From Bacteroidales bacterium (GTDB lineage Bacteria; Bacteroidota; Bacteroidia; Bacteroidales; UBA932), in assembly GCA_017544265.1 (NCBI GenBank), contig JAFYEM010000018.1:1-50794 (forward strand): 50,794 nt of DNA, given 5' to 3'. The notes beneath the pieces are model-generated. The model was not told the DNA's origin. It made no database searches and worked only from the letters and a program-made list of their open reading frames with translations. Position numbers and translations under genes: made by a program. Of the stretch, positions 24,420 to 32,144 are shown one piece after another (the stretch's first letter is position 1; every line of letters begins with the position of its first letter).

Positions 24420-25462
24420 GCGGTCTCGAATTCGTGGATTCTTTCGGCGAGGAGCCTGAGGTCCTCATCGCTCTGCAGCCCCATGTGGGAAACCCGGTAG
24501 AATCCCGGGAGTGAACCAGGCATGATGTAGGTATCGTATTTTTCCATCAGGCCCTTGAAAATCTTCCGTTCAGCTGTATCCTTTGTCTGGAAACCGGTGA
24601 TGGCGAAGGAGGGGACTTCGGCGGGAATGTCCCAGCCGTATTTGCGGCACAGCTCCCGGAAAAATTCAGCCCTGTGGCGTACGTCGGCGATATTCTTCGC
24701 TTCGCCGCCTTCCTCCCGGAGCTGGCGGAGCCTTGCATTGAGCTGGAGGAAGAGTATGGTCGCCGGACTGAAAGGTGTCTGGCCTCTTTTGAAATTGGAG
24801 AAATTGTAGTCAAAATCCCAGTAATATCCCCTGTGGTTGAATTTGTATCCGTCCAGCTTGCTGCTGAAAAACAGCACCGAGAGACCCGGAGGAATGTTCA
24901 GCCCCTTCTGGGTGCTGGTAACGCAGATGTCGATGTCGTATTTCTCCATGCTCAGCGGTTCGGCAAGGAAGGTGGAGATAACATCCACCACCAGGGATAC
25001 TTTGTTGCGCCGGCAGATGGCCGAGAGTTTATCCAGGCTGAAAAGCTGACCGGTGGAAGTCTCATGATGCTGACAGAGAAGCACTTCCGGCTTTTCGGCC
25101 GCTATCGTCTCTTCAAGGAGTCCATAGTCTATGTCTTTTGCAAACGGGACTTTGAAGTCTATGACGGGAACTCCGTAGTATTCGCAGAGAGAGAACCACC
25201 GGTGGCCGAAAGAACCGCCGTCTATGACAATCGCCTTACTCTTGGTGCTCACGTAATTCTCCACAACTGCGCTCATGGCGCCTGTGCCGGAGCCTGTATA
25301 GATGATGGTCCTTCCGCCGGGGCAGTGGATAAGGTCGAGGAGTATCTTTTCGGATTCTTTGTTTATTTCGGAAAAGGCATCGGTCCTCATGTAGAGGAAG
25401 GGTTTGGCTCCGATTGCCATCAATTCAGGATCGATATCTCCTGGAAATACATAGGATTTCAT
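24416..25462 (-). CDS. Class V aminotransferase (PhnW/AGXT-like)
   Basis: This 348-residue PLP enzyme is related to 2-aminoethylphosphonate:pyruvate and alanine:glyoxylate transaminases. Visible features are YTGSGTGAMSA for phosphate binding, QHHETSTGQ, the PLP-contacting aspartate in VVDVISTF, and Schiff-base Lys186 in STQKGLNIPPGL. It heads the operon with the cytidylyltransferase fusion and two LicD proteins, so it probably makes the amine that is CDP-activated and transferred, such as aminoethylphosphonate or serinol phosphate. I chose the ATG at 25462; the longer frame starts upstream of a TATATTCG promoter box at 25484-25491. Confidence 0.88.
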   Translation of the reverse strand: MKSYVFPGDIDPELMAIGAKPFLYMRTDAFSEINKESEKILLDLIHCPGGRTIIYTGSGTGAMSAVVENYVSTKSKAIVIDGGSFGHRWFSLCEYYGVPVIDFKVPFAKDIDYGLLEETIAAEKPEVLLCQHHETSTGQLFSLDKLSAICRRNKVSLVVDVISTFLAEPLSMEKYDIDICVTSTQKGLNIPPGLSVLFFSSKLDGYKFNHRGYYWDFDYNFSNFKRGQTPFSPATILFLQLNARLRQLREEGGEAKNIADVRHRAEFFRELCRKYGWDIPAEVPSFAITGFQTKDTAERKIFKGLMEKYDTYIMPGSLPGFYRVSHMGLQSDEDLRLLAERIHEFETA

Positions 25463-25483
25463 AGATGTGCTGTAGTTATTCTG

Positions 25484-25491
25484 CGAATATA
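25484..25491 (-). promoter_or_regulatory. -7 promoter box of the aminotransferase-LicD operon
   Basis: CGAATATA reads TATATTCG on the minus strand, a one-base variant of TAnnTTTG, 21 bases before the ATG at 25462. It separates this operon from the upstream DUF47 gene. Confidence 0.4.
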
Positions 25492-25516
25492 GTAATTTTT
25501 TATGAGAATTAATCAC

Positions 25517-26167
25517 TTATCCTTTTCTCAGGAGCAGTATGCGTACGTTGTCAGCCACTCTTTTTTCCGTGTCGGTGGCTTTTTCCAGCAGTTCCGCGAG
25601 ATTCTTGTACTTGATCATCTCCCTGAAATCCGGTTCGTCTGAGAAGATATGTCCCATGTACTGCTCATAGTCATTGTCCGCTTCGTGTTCCAGCTCGGTC
25701 ACCCTGTCGCAATGGAGGACTATTGCGGCCTCCTGCCGTTTCAAATCCCACAGAAGGGGCAGCAGTTCCCTCAGCGCATAAGCTTCGTCGCGTATAATCC
25801 CTGAAAGTTCCTGCAGCTGGGAGTCTATCTTTACAGGCTTGTATATGAGTACTGCATTGGCTATATCCTTGATTACATCCAGGCAGTCGTCCATGGACAT
25901 CGCTATTGCCTGGAGGTCGGAACGGTTCAGCGTGGCCAGTCTGTGCCGCGAAAGCTGCTCGCGGAATTCAGTCTTCAGCGCGTCGCCCTGTACCTCGCAG
26001 GTCTTGATTTCTTTCTCGCAGCTTTTCCATTGAAGCGGGTCTGTTCCGCTGAGCATCCTGACAAGTATGTCAGACGCCTGGCAGAGGAAGGATGCCTGCT
26101 GTGCGAAAATGGGATAGACATCGATTTTTTTCGAAAAAAATTGCTGAAAAAATTTACGAAAACCCAT
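25517..26167 (-). CDS. DUF47 family (PhoU-like) protein
   Basis: This is a 216-residue all-helical protein of the DUF47/PhoU-like group, usually encoded beside a Pit-type phosphate transporter and thought to modulate it. Characteristic stretches are MDDCLDVIKDIANAV and VTELEHEADNDYEQYMGHIF, where acidic and histidine residues bind metal in PhoU relatives, plus KYKNLAELLEKATDTEKRVAD. I chose the ATG at 26167 (MGFRKFFQQFF) over an in-frame start 17 codons upstream, because family members begin with such a basic aromatic helix. No Pit gene is adjacent in this window. Confidence 0.88.
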   Translation of the reverse strand: MGFRKFFQQFFSKKIDVYPIFAQQASFLCQASDILVRMLSGTDPLQWKSCEKEIKTCEVQGDALKTEFREQLSRHRLATLNRSDLQAIAMSMDDCLDVIKDIANAVLIYKPVKIDSQLQELSGIIRDEAYALRELLPLLWDLKRQEAAIVLHCDRVTELEHEADNDYEQYMGHIFSDEPDFREMIKYKNLAELLEKATDTEKRVADNVRILLLRKG

Positions 26168-26291
26168 AATTTCAAAATTCAAGATTATATGTTTCCGGTA
26201 AAAACCGAATGAAAACATAAATTAATATAGTGTAACGCGTATTTTTCATCCCGGAGGGCGGTCTGCGCTATTATTTCTACCGTTCTATGCA

Positions 26292-26299
26292 TAGCTTTG
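26292..26299 (+). promoter_or_regulatory. -7 promoter box of the fimbrillin-like pair
   Basis: TAGCTTTG matches TAnnTTTG and lies 22 bases before the ATG at 26322. I see no convincing -33 element. Confidence 0.4.
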
Positions 26300-26321
26300 C
26301 CATGTTCAAACACTTGTGCAG

Positions 26322-27404
26322 ATGAATGCTCCAAACTCAATTTTTGCAAGAAGACATCCGGACCGGACTTCTCCCTTATGCTTTAGCGTCGGTTCTCGTC
26401 GCCCGGCAAGGCACTTCTCGTCTTCGCTTTCTATCGTTCTGATCAGCCCGGTCCTCGTCTTCTCGTGTTCTGCCCCTGCGGCCCCGGCCATCTTGAATGA
26501 TTCTGCACAAAACGCACAAATATACATACAGAAAGCTGAAAATGCAAGCGCGGGCGAACTGGATTTGTTCTTTTTCGAGGCGGCCCCCGCGTATGTGCTG
26601 GATTCCTACCAGCGGATAGACTCCTGGGACGGTTCTCCTGTCGGCGGAGCTTCCAGGAGCGGGGACAAACTTCTGGTCGCATTTGCCAACTATGCAAGGG
26701 ACCGGTATGCCTACGGGGCCATGAACTGCCTGGAGTCTCTTTCCGGGATAGCCTTCCCCCTCTCGCAGGAGGATCCCTCCAGGCCGCTGATGAGCGGACG
26801 TCAGGATATCCACGCAGGAAACGACTGTACCCTGGAACTCGAACCGTCGCTTGCCCGCATATATGTGGAATCCCTCTGCTGTGATTTTTCGGGCAAGGCC
26901 TATGAGGGCGAGACGCTTAAGGATGTGAGTATATATCTTACAAATGTATGCAGCGAGTACCGGCCGCTTTCAGGGGAATGCGTTTCCTGGATGAATACGG
27001 GAATGTTCTCGGAGACAGACGCCCAAAGGCTGTCCCACCCCGAGATGCTTCGCTCGAATCTCCGGGGAGAAGCGGGCTCCAGCGTGCTGTTCCCGGATAT
27101 TTGCCTTTACACATATCCCAACCAGCTTCCGGAAGAAAGCCTGAACGGACGTTTTACGCGTCTTGTTATCGAAGGGACGCTGATGGGGCGGAAGTACTAT
27201 TATCCCATCAATATAAACCGGGAGGGTTTCGGATATGCCTCAGGCGTAGAGGGGATAGCCGCGGCAAAAAACTACGTGATGAATATAACGCTGACCCGAA
27301 TAGGTACAGACGATCCGGACAAACCCGTTTCATCAGAAACTGTTTCGGTCAAAGCCGCAGTCCTTCCGTGGGATGAATTCCCGGAGTATGTCGTCCATTT
27401 TTAG
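26322..27404 (+). CDS. Fimbrillin-like (FimA/Mfa-type) lipoprotein
   Basis: This 360-residue protein resembles Bacteroidales type V pilus subunits. ELDLFFFE and LDSY follow a short N-terminal beta region. The C-terminus has YPININREGFGY, then NYVMNITLTRIGTDDPDKPV and a closing VLPWDEF, as in FimA-type fimbrillins. A lipobox (LVFSC) is present but its cysteine lies about 48 residues from the ATG, after an arginine-rich stretch, so the n-region is unusually long. No later ATG is available; a GTG at 26316 is the only nearby alternative. Type V subunits are secreted as lipoproteins and strand-exchanged after Rgp-like cleavage. It pairs with the next gene. Confidence 0.7.
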   Translation: MNAPNSIFARRHPDRTSPLCFSVGSRRPARHFSSSLSIVLISPVLVFSCSAPAAPAILNDSAQNAQIYIQKAENASAGELDLFFFEAAPAYVLDSYQRIDSWDGSPVGGASRSGDKLLVAFANYARDRYAYGAMNCLESLSGIAFPLSQEDPSRPLMSGRQDIHAGNDCTLELEPSLARIYVESLCCDFSGKAYEGETLKDVSIYLTNVCSEYRPLSGECVSWMNTGMFSETDAQRLSHPEMLRSNLRGEAGSSVLFPDICLYTYPNQLPEESLNGRFTRLVIEGTLMGRKYYYPININREGFGYASGVEGIAAAKNYVMNITLTRIGTDDPDKPVSSETVSVKAAVLPWDEFPEYVVHF

Positions 27405-27418
27405 AAAGTCCGGCTGAG

Positions 27419-28690
27419 ATGAAGAATATAGTACTTTTCACAGTTGTCATGCTGCTGACGCTGAGTTGTTTGAAAGAATCTGCGCCAGATGGAGAAAGGG
27501 AGGAGGTCGCCGTGAGGGTAGCCGCGGCCGGGGCGACAAAATCCATAGACCCTCCGGAATCGAGGATTCAGGATGTGAATTTCCTGCTCTTTACTCCTTC
27601 AGGGGTGGCGGAGTGGAGGAAATATTACAGGGACGCCTCCCAGGTATGGGACGGGGGCGCTTATGTGGTGAAACTGTCCCTGCTGAAAGACTGCGACTAT
27701 ACTCTCTGCGTCGCGGCAAATGCGGGAAGGGCGCTATCGCCCAGGACCCTTGACGAAGCGAAGCAGCTGCGGCATTATATGGCCTATCCTGACGAATACT
27801 CCAGGGGAATGCTCATGTCGTCGGTATCAGCAGTCCGCGCCGGCCCCGGGCTGGAGCTGGGCCTTGAACGAAACATGGCTAAAGTGTCTCTGAGGATAGA
27901 CCGAAGCGCCCTTGATAAGGATGTCCGCCTGACGGCAAGGAGCGTCACAGTGGGCGGCTGCCCGTCGTCGGTCACGCCATTCGCCCCGAGCATGGCCCGT
28001 TCAGCCTCGGATATATTCACCAGCGGATTTTCCAAGAGCGACTCCGACGTAAGTGCACTGAATGCGGACGATTCCTTCGCCCTTAGCGGGGAGGTGTCCC
28101 TTTACATACTTGAAAACCTGCAGGGAGATTTGCTCTCAGATGTAACTTCGGACTCCGGTAAAGTATTCACTGATTCCCGCTATGGCGAAGTGTGCTCATG
28201 GGTGGAGATGAAATTCGAATACCATTCCCCTTCGAAGCACACCCGTCCCGGGGAATATCTGATTTACCGTTTCTATCTCGGAGAATCCCTGAATAACTTT
28301 GACGTGCGCCGCAATGTCCATTACAGGATTACGCTCCGCCCGGAAGGAGACGGACTGTCAGAGGACGGCTGGAGGGTGGACAAGGAGGCTATTGAAGACG
28401 AGCCGGCAAAAGTGTTCTTCGACCTCCATCCCTCAGCGTACAATGAGTGCCGCAGCGGAGATGATTTCCGTATCTGGTGCGACATCTCACCCTCGGGCAC
28501 CCCCGTGGAGATAGAGCAGCTGGCATACGATGACCACGAGAATGTGGCGGAACTCTATGACTATACCATAGACCCCGACGGCCACGGCCTGACGATCCAC
28601 ACAAAAAAAGGAGGGTCTGCGTTAGTCTATTTCAACGCCGGCCCTCCAGTAAACCGCGACACCCTCGCACTGCTGGTGATTGATCCCTAG
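27419..28690 (+). CDS. Fimbrillin-associated lipoprotein (Mfa2/DUF4906-like)
   Basis: This 423-residue lipoprotein has signal MKNIVLFTVVMLLTLSC (Cys17). After it come VNFLLFTPSG, LSLYILENLQG-like sequence (VSLYILENLQGD), and LIYRFYLGESLNNFDVRRN, then VHYRITLRPEGDG. These resemble proteins encoded beside Bacteroides fimbrillins (DUF4906 or Mfa2-type anchors). A C-terminal Ig-like region (about 330-423) ends the protein. It starts 14 bases after the first fimbrillin-like gene and is likely co-transcribed. Its last four bases overlap the 3' end of nqrF. The exact pilus role (anchor or tip) is not certain. Confidence 0.65.
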   Translation: MKNIVLFTVVMLLTLSCLKESAPDGEREEVAVRVAAAGATKSIDPPESRIQDVNFLLFTPSGVAEWRKYYRDASQVWDGGAYVVKLSLLKDCDYTLCVAANAGRALSPRTLDEAKQLRHYMAYPDEYSRGMLMSSVSAVRAGPGLELGLERNMAKVSLRIDRSALDKDVRLTARSVTVGGCPSSVTPFAPSMARSASDIFTSGFSKSDSDVSALNADDSFALSGEVSLYILENLQGDLLSDVTSDSGKVFTDSRYGEVCSWVEMKFEYHSPSKHTRPGEYLIYRFYLGESLNNFDVRRNVHYRITLRPEGDGLSEDGWRVDKEAIEDEPAKVFFDLHPSAYNECRSGDDFRIWCDISPSGTPVEIEQLAYDDHENVAELYDYTIDPDGHGLTIHTKKGGSALVYFNAGPPVNRDTLALLVIDP

Positions 28691-29961
28691 CCGCCGAAGT
28701 TGTCGTAGAAGATGCTTTCAGGGGATACACCGAGGGAATCCAGCAGCTGGTTCACGCACTGGGTCATCATGGGCGGACCGCACATGAAGTACTTGATGTC
28801 TTCGGGGGCTTCGTGATCTTTGAGATAGGTCTCGTTCATCACGTTGTGCACGAAGCCGGCGGTATATTTCACACCTGCTGCATCGGCTGCCGGATCCGGA
28901 CGGTCAAGCGCGAGATGGAAGTGGAAATTCGGGAATTCCTTCTCGATTTCCGCGAAATCCTCCAGGTAGAAGGCTTCCACAAGTGCGCGGGCGCCGTAGA
29001 AGAAATGGACCTCGCGTTTTGTCTTCAGAGTCTTGAACAGATGCATGATGTGGCTGCGCAGAGGAGCCATACCGGCACCGCCGCCCACGAAGATGTATTC
29101 CTGGCTGTCGGGATCGTCCTTGGGAAGGAGGAACTCGCCGTAAGGGCCGCTGATCCACACCTTGTCGCCCGGCTTGCGTGAGAAGACGTAGGTCGATGCG
29201 ATTCCGGGAGGCACTCCGGGAACGAACTTGAAGACGCCCTTGGGCTGGCTCCTGTCGAAAGGAGGAGTCGCAATGCGGACATTCAGCTTGATGACGTTCT
29301 TCTCGGCCGGATACGAGGCCATGGAATAGGCACGGATGGTTGGAACGGTGTTCTTGTATTTCAAAGAAGTAATCCCGTATTTCTCCCAGTCGCCCATGTA
29401 GATGTCATCCACGTCCATGTCGGAGAAGTCCGCTTCGTACTCGGGGATGTCAATCTGGATATATTCGCCGGACTTGAATTCGATGTGCTCGCCTTCGGGC
29501 AGACGCACGGTGAACTCCTTGATGAAGGTGGCGACGTTCTTGTTGGAGATGACTTCGCACTCGAGTTTCTTTACGCTCAGGGCGCTTTCAGGAACTGCAA
29601 TCGAGAGATTGTCCTTGACCTTGACCTGGCAGCCGAGTCTCCAGCCTTCCTTTATCTGCTTGCGGGAGAAGAAGCCGGTCTCGGTGGGGAGGATGGTGCC
29701 GCCCCCTTCGGTGACCTGGACCTTGCACTGTCCGCAGTTGGCTTTGCCGCCGCATGCGGAGGGAAGGAAAATTCCATGGTCGGCAAGAGTGTGCATCAGG
29801 TCTCCGCCGGGTGTGGCGGACAGTTCTTTGGAACCCTCGTTGATGGTAATCTTGACCTCGCCGGAAGGGGTGAGTTTGGATTTCACGAACAGCAGGAGGG
29901 CCACCAGCAGCAGCGTCAGGAGCGTGATAACGATAATTGCAAAAAGGATTGTATTTGTCAT
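28687..29961 (-). CDS. nqrF: Na+-translocating NADH:quinone reductase subunit F
   Basis: This 424-residue NADH-oxidising subunit takes electrons from NADH through FAD to a [2Fe-2S] cluster. It has an N-terminal membrane helix (TILFAIIVITLLTLLLVALL), then a ferredoxin domain with SACGGKANCGQC and LGCQ supplying four cysteines. FAD binding is at RAYSMASYP and NADH binding at GGGAGMAPLRSH, and the terminal YDNFGG is characteristic. It is the last gene of nqrABCDEF and overlaps the convergent fimbrillin-associated gene by 4 bp. Confidence 0.97.
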   Translation of the reverse strand: MTNTILFAIIVITLLTLLLVALLLFVKSKLTPSGEVKITINEGSKELSATPGGDLMHTLADHGIFLPSACGGKANCGQCKVQVTEGGGTILPTETGFFSRKQIKEGWRLGCQVKVKDNLSIAVPESALSVKKLECEVISNKNVATFIKEFTVRLPEGEHIEFKSGEYIQIDIPEYEADFSDMDVDDIYMGDWEKYGITSLKYKNTVPTIRAYSMASYPAEKNVIKLNVRIATPPFDRSQPKGVFKFVPGVPPGIASTYVFSRKPGDKVWISGPYGEFLLPKDDPDSQEYIFVGGGAGMAPLRSHIMHLFKTLKTKREVHFFYGARALVEAFYLEDFAEIEKEFPNFHFHLALDRPDPAADAAGVKYTAGFVHNVMNETYLKDHEAPEDIKYFMCGPPMMTQCVNQLLDSLGVSPESIFYDNFGG

Positions 29962-29973
29962 AGTCCCGTCCTC

Positions 29974-30570
29974 CTACAGTGAAATACCCATGAAGGTCAT
30001 GAAGGCCATGCCCATCAGACCCACGGTTATGAAAGTGATGCCGAGGCCTTTGAGAGCCGCCGGAACATTGGAATAGGCCATCTTTTCACGGATTGCCGCC
30101 AGCGAAACGATTGCGAGGAACCATCCGAGGCCGCTGCCTAGAGCATAGACAGAAGCCTCGCCGATGTTTGCGAAGTCTTTCTGCTGCATGAAGAGCGAGC
30201 CGCCGAGGATTGCGCAGTTCACTGCAATCAGCGGAAGGAAAATACCCAGCGAAGAGTACAGCGAGGGGCTGAATTTCTCCACGACCATTTCCACTATCTG
30301 CACGATCGCCGCTATGACAGCGATGAAAATGATGAAACTCAAAAAGCTCAGGTCCACACCGGGCATGAGGGCGTCGGGGGCGAGCACGTACTTATTCAGA
30401 AGGTAGTTGATTGGCAGGGTCACCAGCAGCACGAAAATAACCGCCAGACCGAGTCCTGCAGCCGTCTTTACATTTTTGGATACCGCCAGGAATGAGCACA
30501 TTCCGAGGAAGTACGCAAAAATCATATTATCCACAAAGATGGACTTTACGAACAAGCTTAGATATTCCAT
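29974..30570 (-). CDS. nqrE: Na+-translocating NADH:quinone reductase subunit E
   Basis: This is a 198-residue integral membrane subunit with six predicted helices. [20 protein letters not shown] near the N-terminus and [12 protein letters not shown] in mid-protein are the pseudo-symmetric half-helix regions. Their cysteines coordinate the membrane [2Fe-2S] cluster shared with NqrD in known structures. Length and order are normal, 18 bases after nqrD. Confidence 0.97.
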   Translation of the reverse strand: MEYLSLFVKSIFVDNMIFAYFLGMCSFLAVSKNVKTAAGLGLAVIFVLLVTLPINYLLNKYVLAPDALMPGVDLSFLSFIIFIAVIAAIVQIVEMVVEKFSPSLYSSLGIFLPLIAVNCAILGGSLFMQQKDFANIGEASVYALGSGLGWFLAIVSLAAIREKMAYSNVPAALKGLGITFITVGLMGMAFMTFMGISL

Positions 30571-30588
30571 AATTCTTCGGTGTTAAGG

Positions 30589-31203
30589 TTATTTTTCCTG
30601 AAGGTCTTTCTGAATTGAACGCTGCACCCAGACTATGCACCCGAGAAGTATCAGGGCGAAAGGAGGCAGGATCACGAGGTTGTTAGGCACATAGCCCATC
30701 CAATTGAGTATATTCACTCCGAAGAGGGTGCCGCTGCCCAGAAGCTCGCGGAAAAACGCCACCACGAGCAGAATCAGCCCGTAGCCCGCGCCGTTCGCGA
30801 CGCCGTCCAGGAAGCTCGGCCAGGGCTTGTTGCCTAGGGCGAAGGCTTCGATGCGGCCCATGACGATGCAGTTAGTGATTATAAGGCCGATATAGACGCT
30901 GAGCTGCTTGTCTATGGCGTAGGTCGCTTCGAAGGATTTGAGCACCTGGTCCACCAGAATAACCATCATAGCGACGACGACGAGTTGCACGATAATCCGG
31001 ACCCGGCCGGGGATGGTATTGCGGAGGAGGGACAGAATCAGGCTGGAAATGCCGCAGACTACAATCACGGAGAGGGTCATGACCAGCGCACCTTTAAGGG
31101 TGACGGTAACCGCGAGGGAAGAGCAGATACCGAGCACCAGTACGGTAATCGGGTTGCCCTTGAATATCGGGTTCAGAATGGTTTCTTTAAGTTTTGCGTC
31201 CAT
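30589..31203 (-). CDS. nqrD: Na+-translocating NADH:quinone reductase subunit D
   Basis: This 204-residue six-helix membrane subunit is paralogous to NqrE. Hallmarks are NPITVLVLGICSSLAVT and IGLIITNCIVMGRIEAFAL, containing the cysteines expected to help hold the NqrD-NqrE iron-sulfur cluster. It starts two bases after the nqrC stop, so translation of the two is closely coupled. Confidence 0.97.
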   Translation of the reverse strand: MDAKLKETILNPIFKGNPITVLVLGICSSLAVTVTLKGALVMTLSVIVVCGISSLILSLLRNTIPGRVRIIVQLVVVAMMVILVDQVLKSFEATYAIDKQLSVYIGLIITNCIVMGRIEAFALGNKPWPSFLDGVANGAGYGLILLVVAFFRELLGSGTLFGVNILNWMGYVPNNLVILPPFALILLGCIVWVQRSIQKDLQEK

Positions 31204-31205
31204 AT

Positions 31206-32132
31206 CTATACCTCCTCTGTTTTAGTTTCGCAGCACCCTTCGCCGCAGCAGCCGCAGTTTTGCGAGCAGCAGGTTTCGCCGCAACCGGCGGTGCAGTCGG
31301 TGCTCAGGCAGCATTTCTCGCAGGGGCAGCTGGCGCAGCAGCTGTTCACGCATCCGCTGCAGCAGCAGCTCTCGCCCTGGGGAGCGCATGCGGAATTGGC
31401 GTTGAAATAGCCGGCATAGGCGTGAAGCCAGGTGTCTATAGCCTTGTCCAGGCCCTGTGATGTCATGGTCGCGCCAGTGATGGCGTCTATCTTGTTGTCC
31501 TGTATTTCCTTCCCGGCTTCGTCCTTGGGAGAACCTCCCTTGACTATATCGAATACATTTTCAGAGCCAAAGTCCGCGGTTTCTCCGGAGAACTTTGCCT
31601 GGAAGGCCGGGTCGTCCTTGATTTTGGCGCCGAGGCCAGCCGTTTCCGATTCATGGTCGAAATATGCGCCGAGAATCTTGTCGGAGCCGGTTTCGAAGGC
31701 AATATAGCCCCAGACCGGGCCCCAGAGGCCGGCGCCATAGACGGGCACGACAGTAGAGCCGTTCTTGAACAGGAACACCGGAAGAGCAGGGTTTTCGCCG
31801 CCTTTGATGCTGTAGTTGAGCTTCTTCAGTTCGGAAGGGCTGAACACCTTGCCCTGCTGAAGATCTTCCACCTTGTTGCCCAGGGCGTCCACGGTGAAAG
31901 CCTCTGAAATTTCTTCATCGTAGCGGGCGAGCACTGCGGCATTGCCCATCTTTTCGAAGGAGGCCTTGGTGCCGAATCCCGCCGCGGTCATCATCTGGGA
32001 GATGGTGTCCGCCTTTTCATTGGCTTCCTGCCGCGATTTGAGGGACTGGGAAACGAAGGCCAGGATAGCTGCCACCACAACGACAATAACGGTCGTGTAG
32101 ATGACTGTGTAGATATTGCTGTTAGTATTCAT
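31206..32132 (-). CDS. nqrC: Na+-translocating NADH:quinone reductase subunit C with cysteine-rich C-terminal tail
   Basis: This 308-residue protein has one N-terminal membrane helix (IYTVIYTTVIVVVVAAI) and an FMN-binding domain on the outer face. The flavinylation motif DAITGAT places covalent FMN on Thr222 (ApbE-type Dxx(S/T)GAT). The NQR domain ends near residue 246 (HAYAGYFNAN). A further 62 residues (247-308, bases 31209-31394) contain 20 cysteines in CC, CxC and CxxC patterns, for example CCCSGC, CPCEKCC and CGCCGEGCC, then an acidic end. Ordinary NqrC lacks this. The tail resembles a metallothionein and should face the periplasm. The frame is intact and nqrD follows two bases later. 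Confidence 0.95.
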   Translation of the reverse strand: MNTNSNIYTVIYTTVIVVVVAAILAFVSQSLKSRQEANEKADTISQMMTAAGFGTKASFEKMGNAAVLARYDEEISEAFTVDALGNKVEDLQQGKVFSPSELKKLNYSIKGGENPALPVFLFKNGSTVVPVYGAGLWGPVWGYIAFETGSDKILGAYFDHESETAGLGAKIKDDPAFQAKFSGETADFGSENVFDIVKGGSPKDEAGKEIQDNKIDAITGATMTSQGLDKAIDTWLHAYAGYFNANSACAPQGESCCCSGCVNSCCASCPCEKCCLSTDCTAGCGETCCSQNCGCCGEGCCETKTEEV

Positions 32133-32144
32133 CTCGACTCCTCC

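Noticed and set aside
31194-31460. Alanine- and glutamine-rich plus-strand frames opposite the NqrC tail
   Set aside because: They are complements of the TGC/TGT-rich cysteine codons and have no signals of their own.
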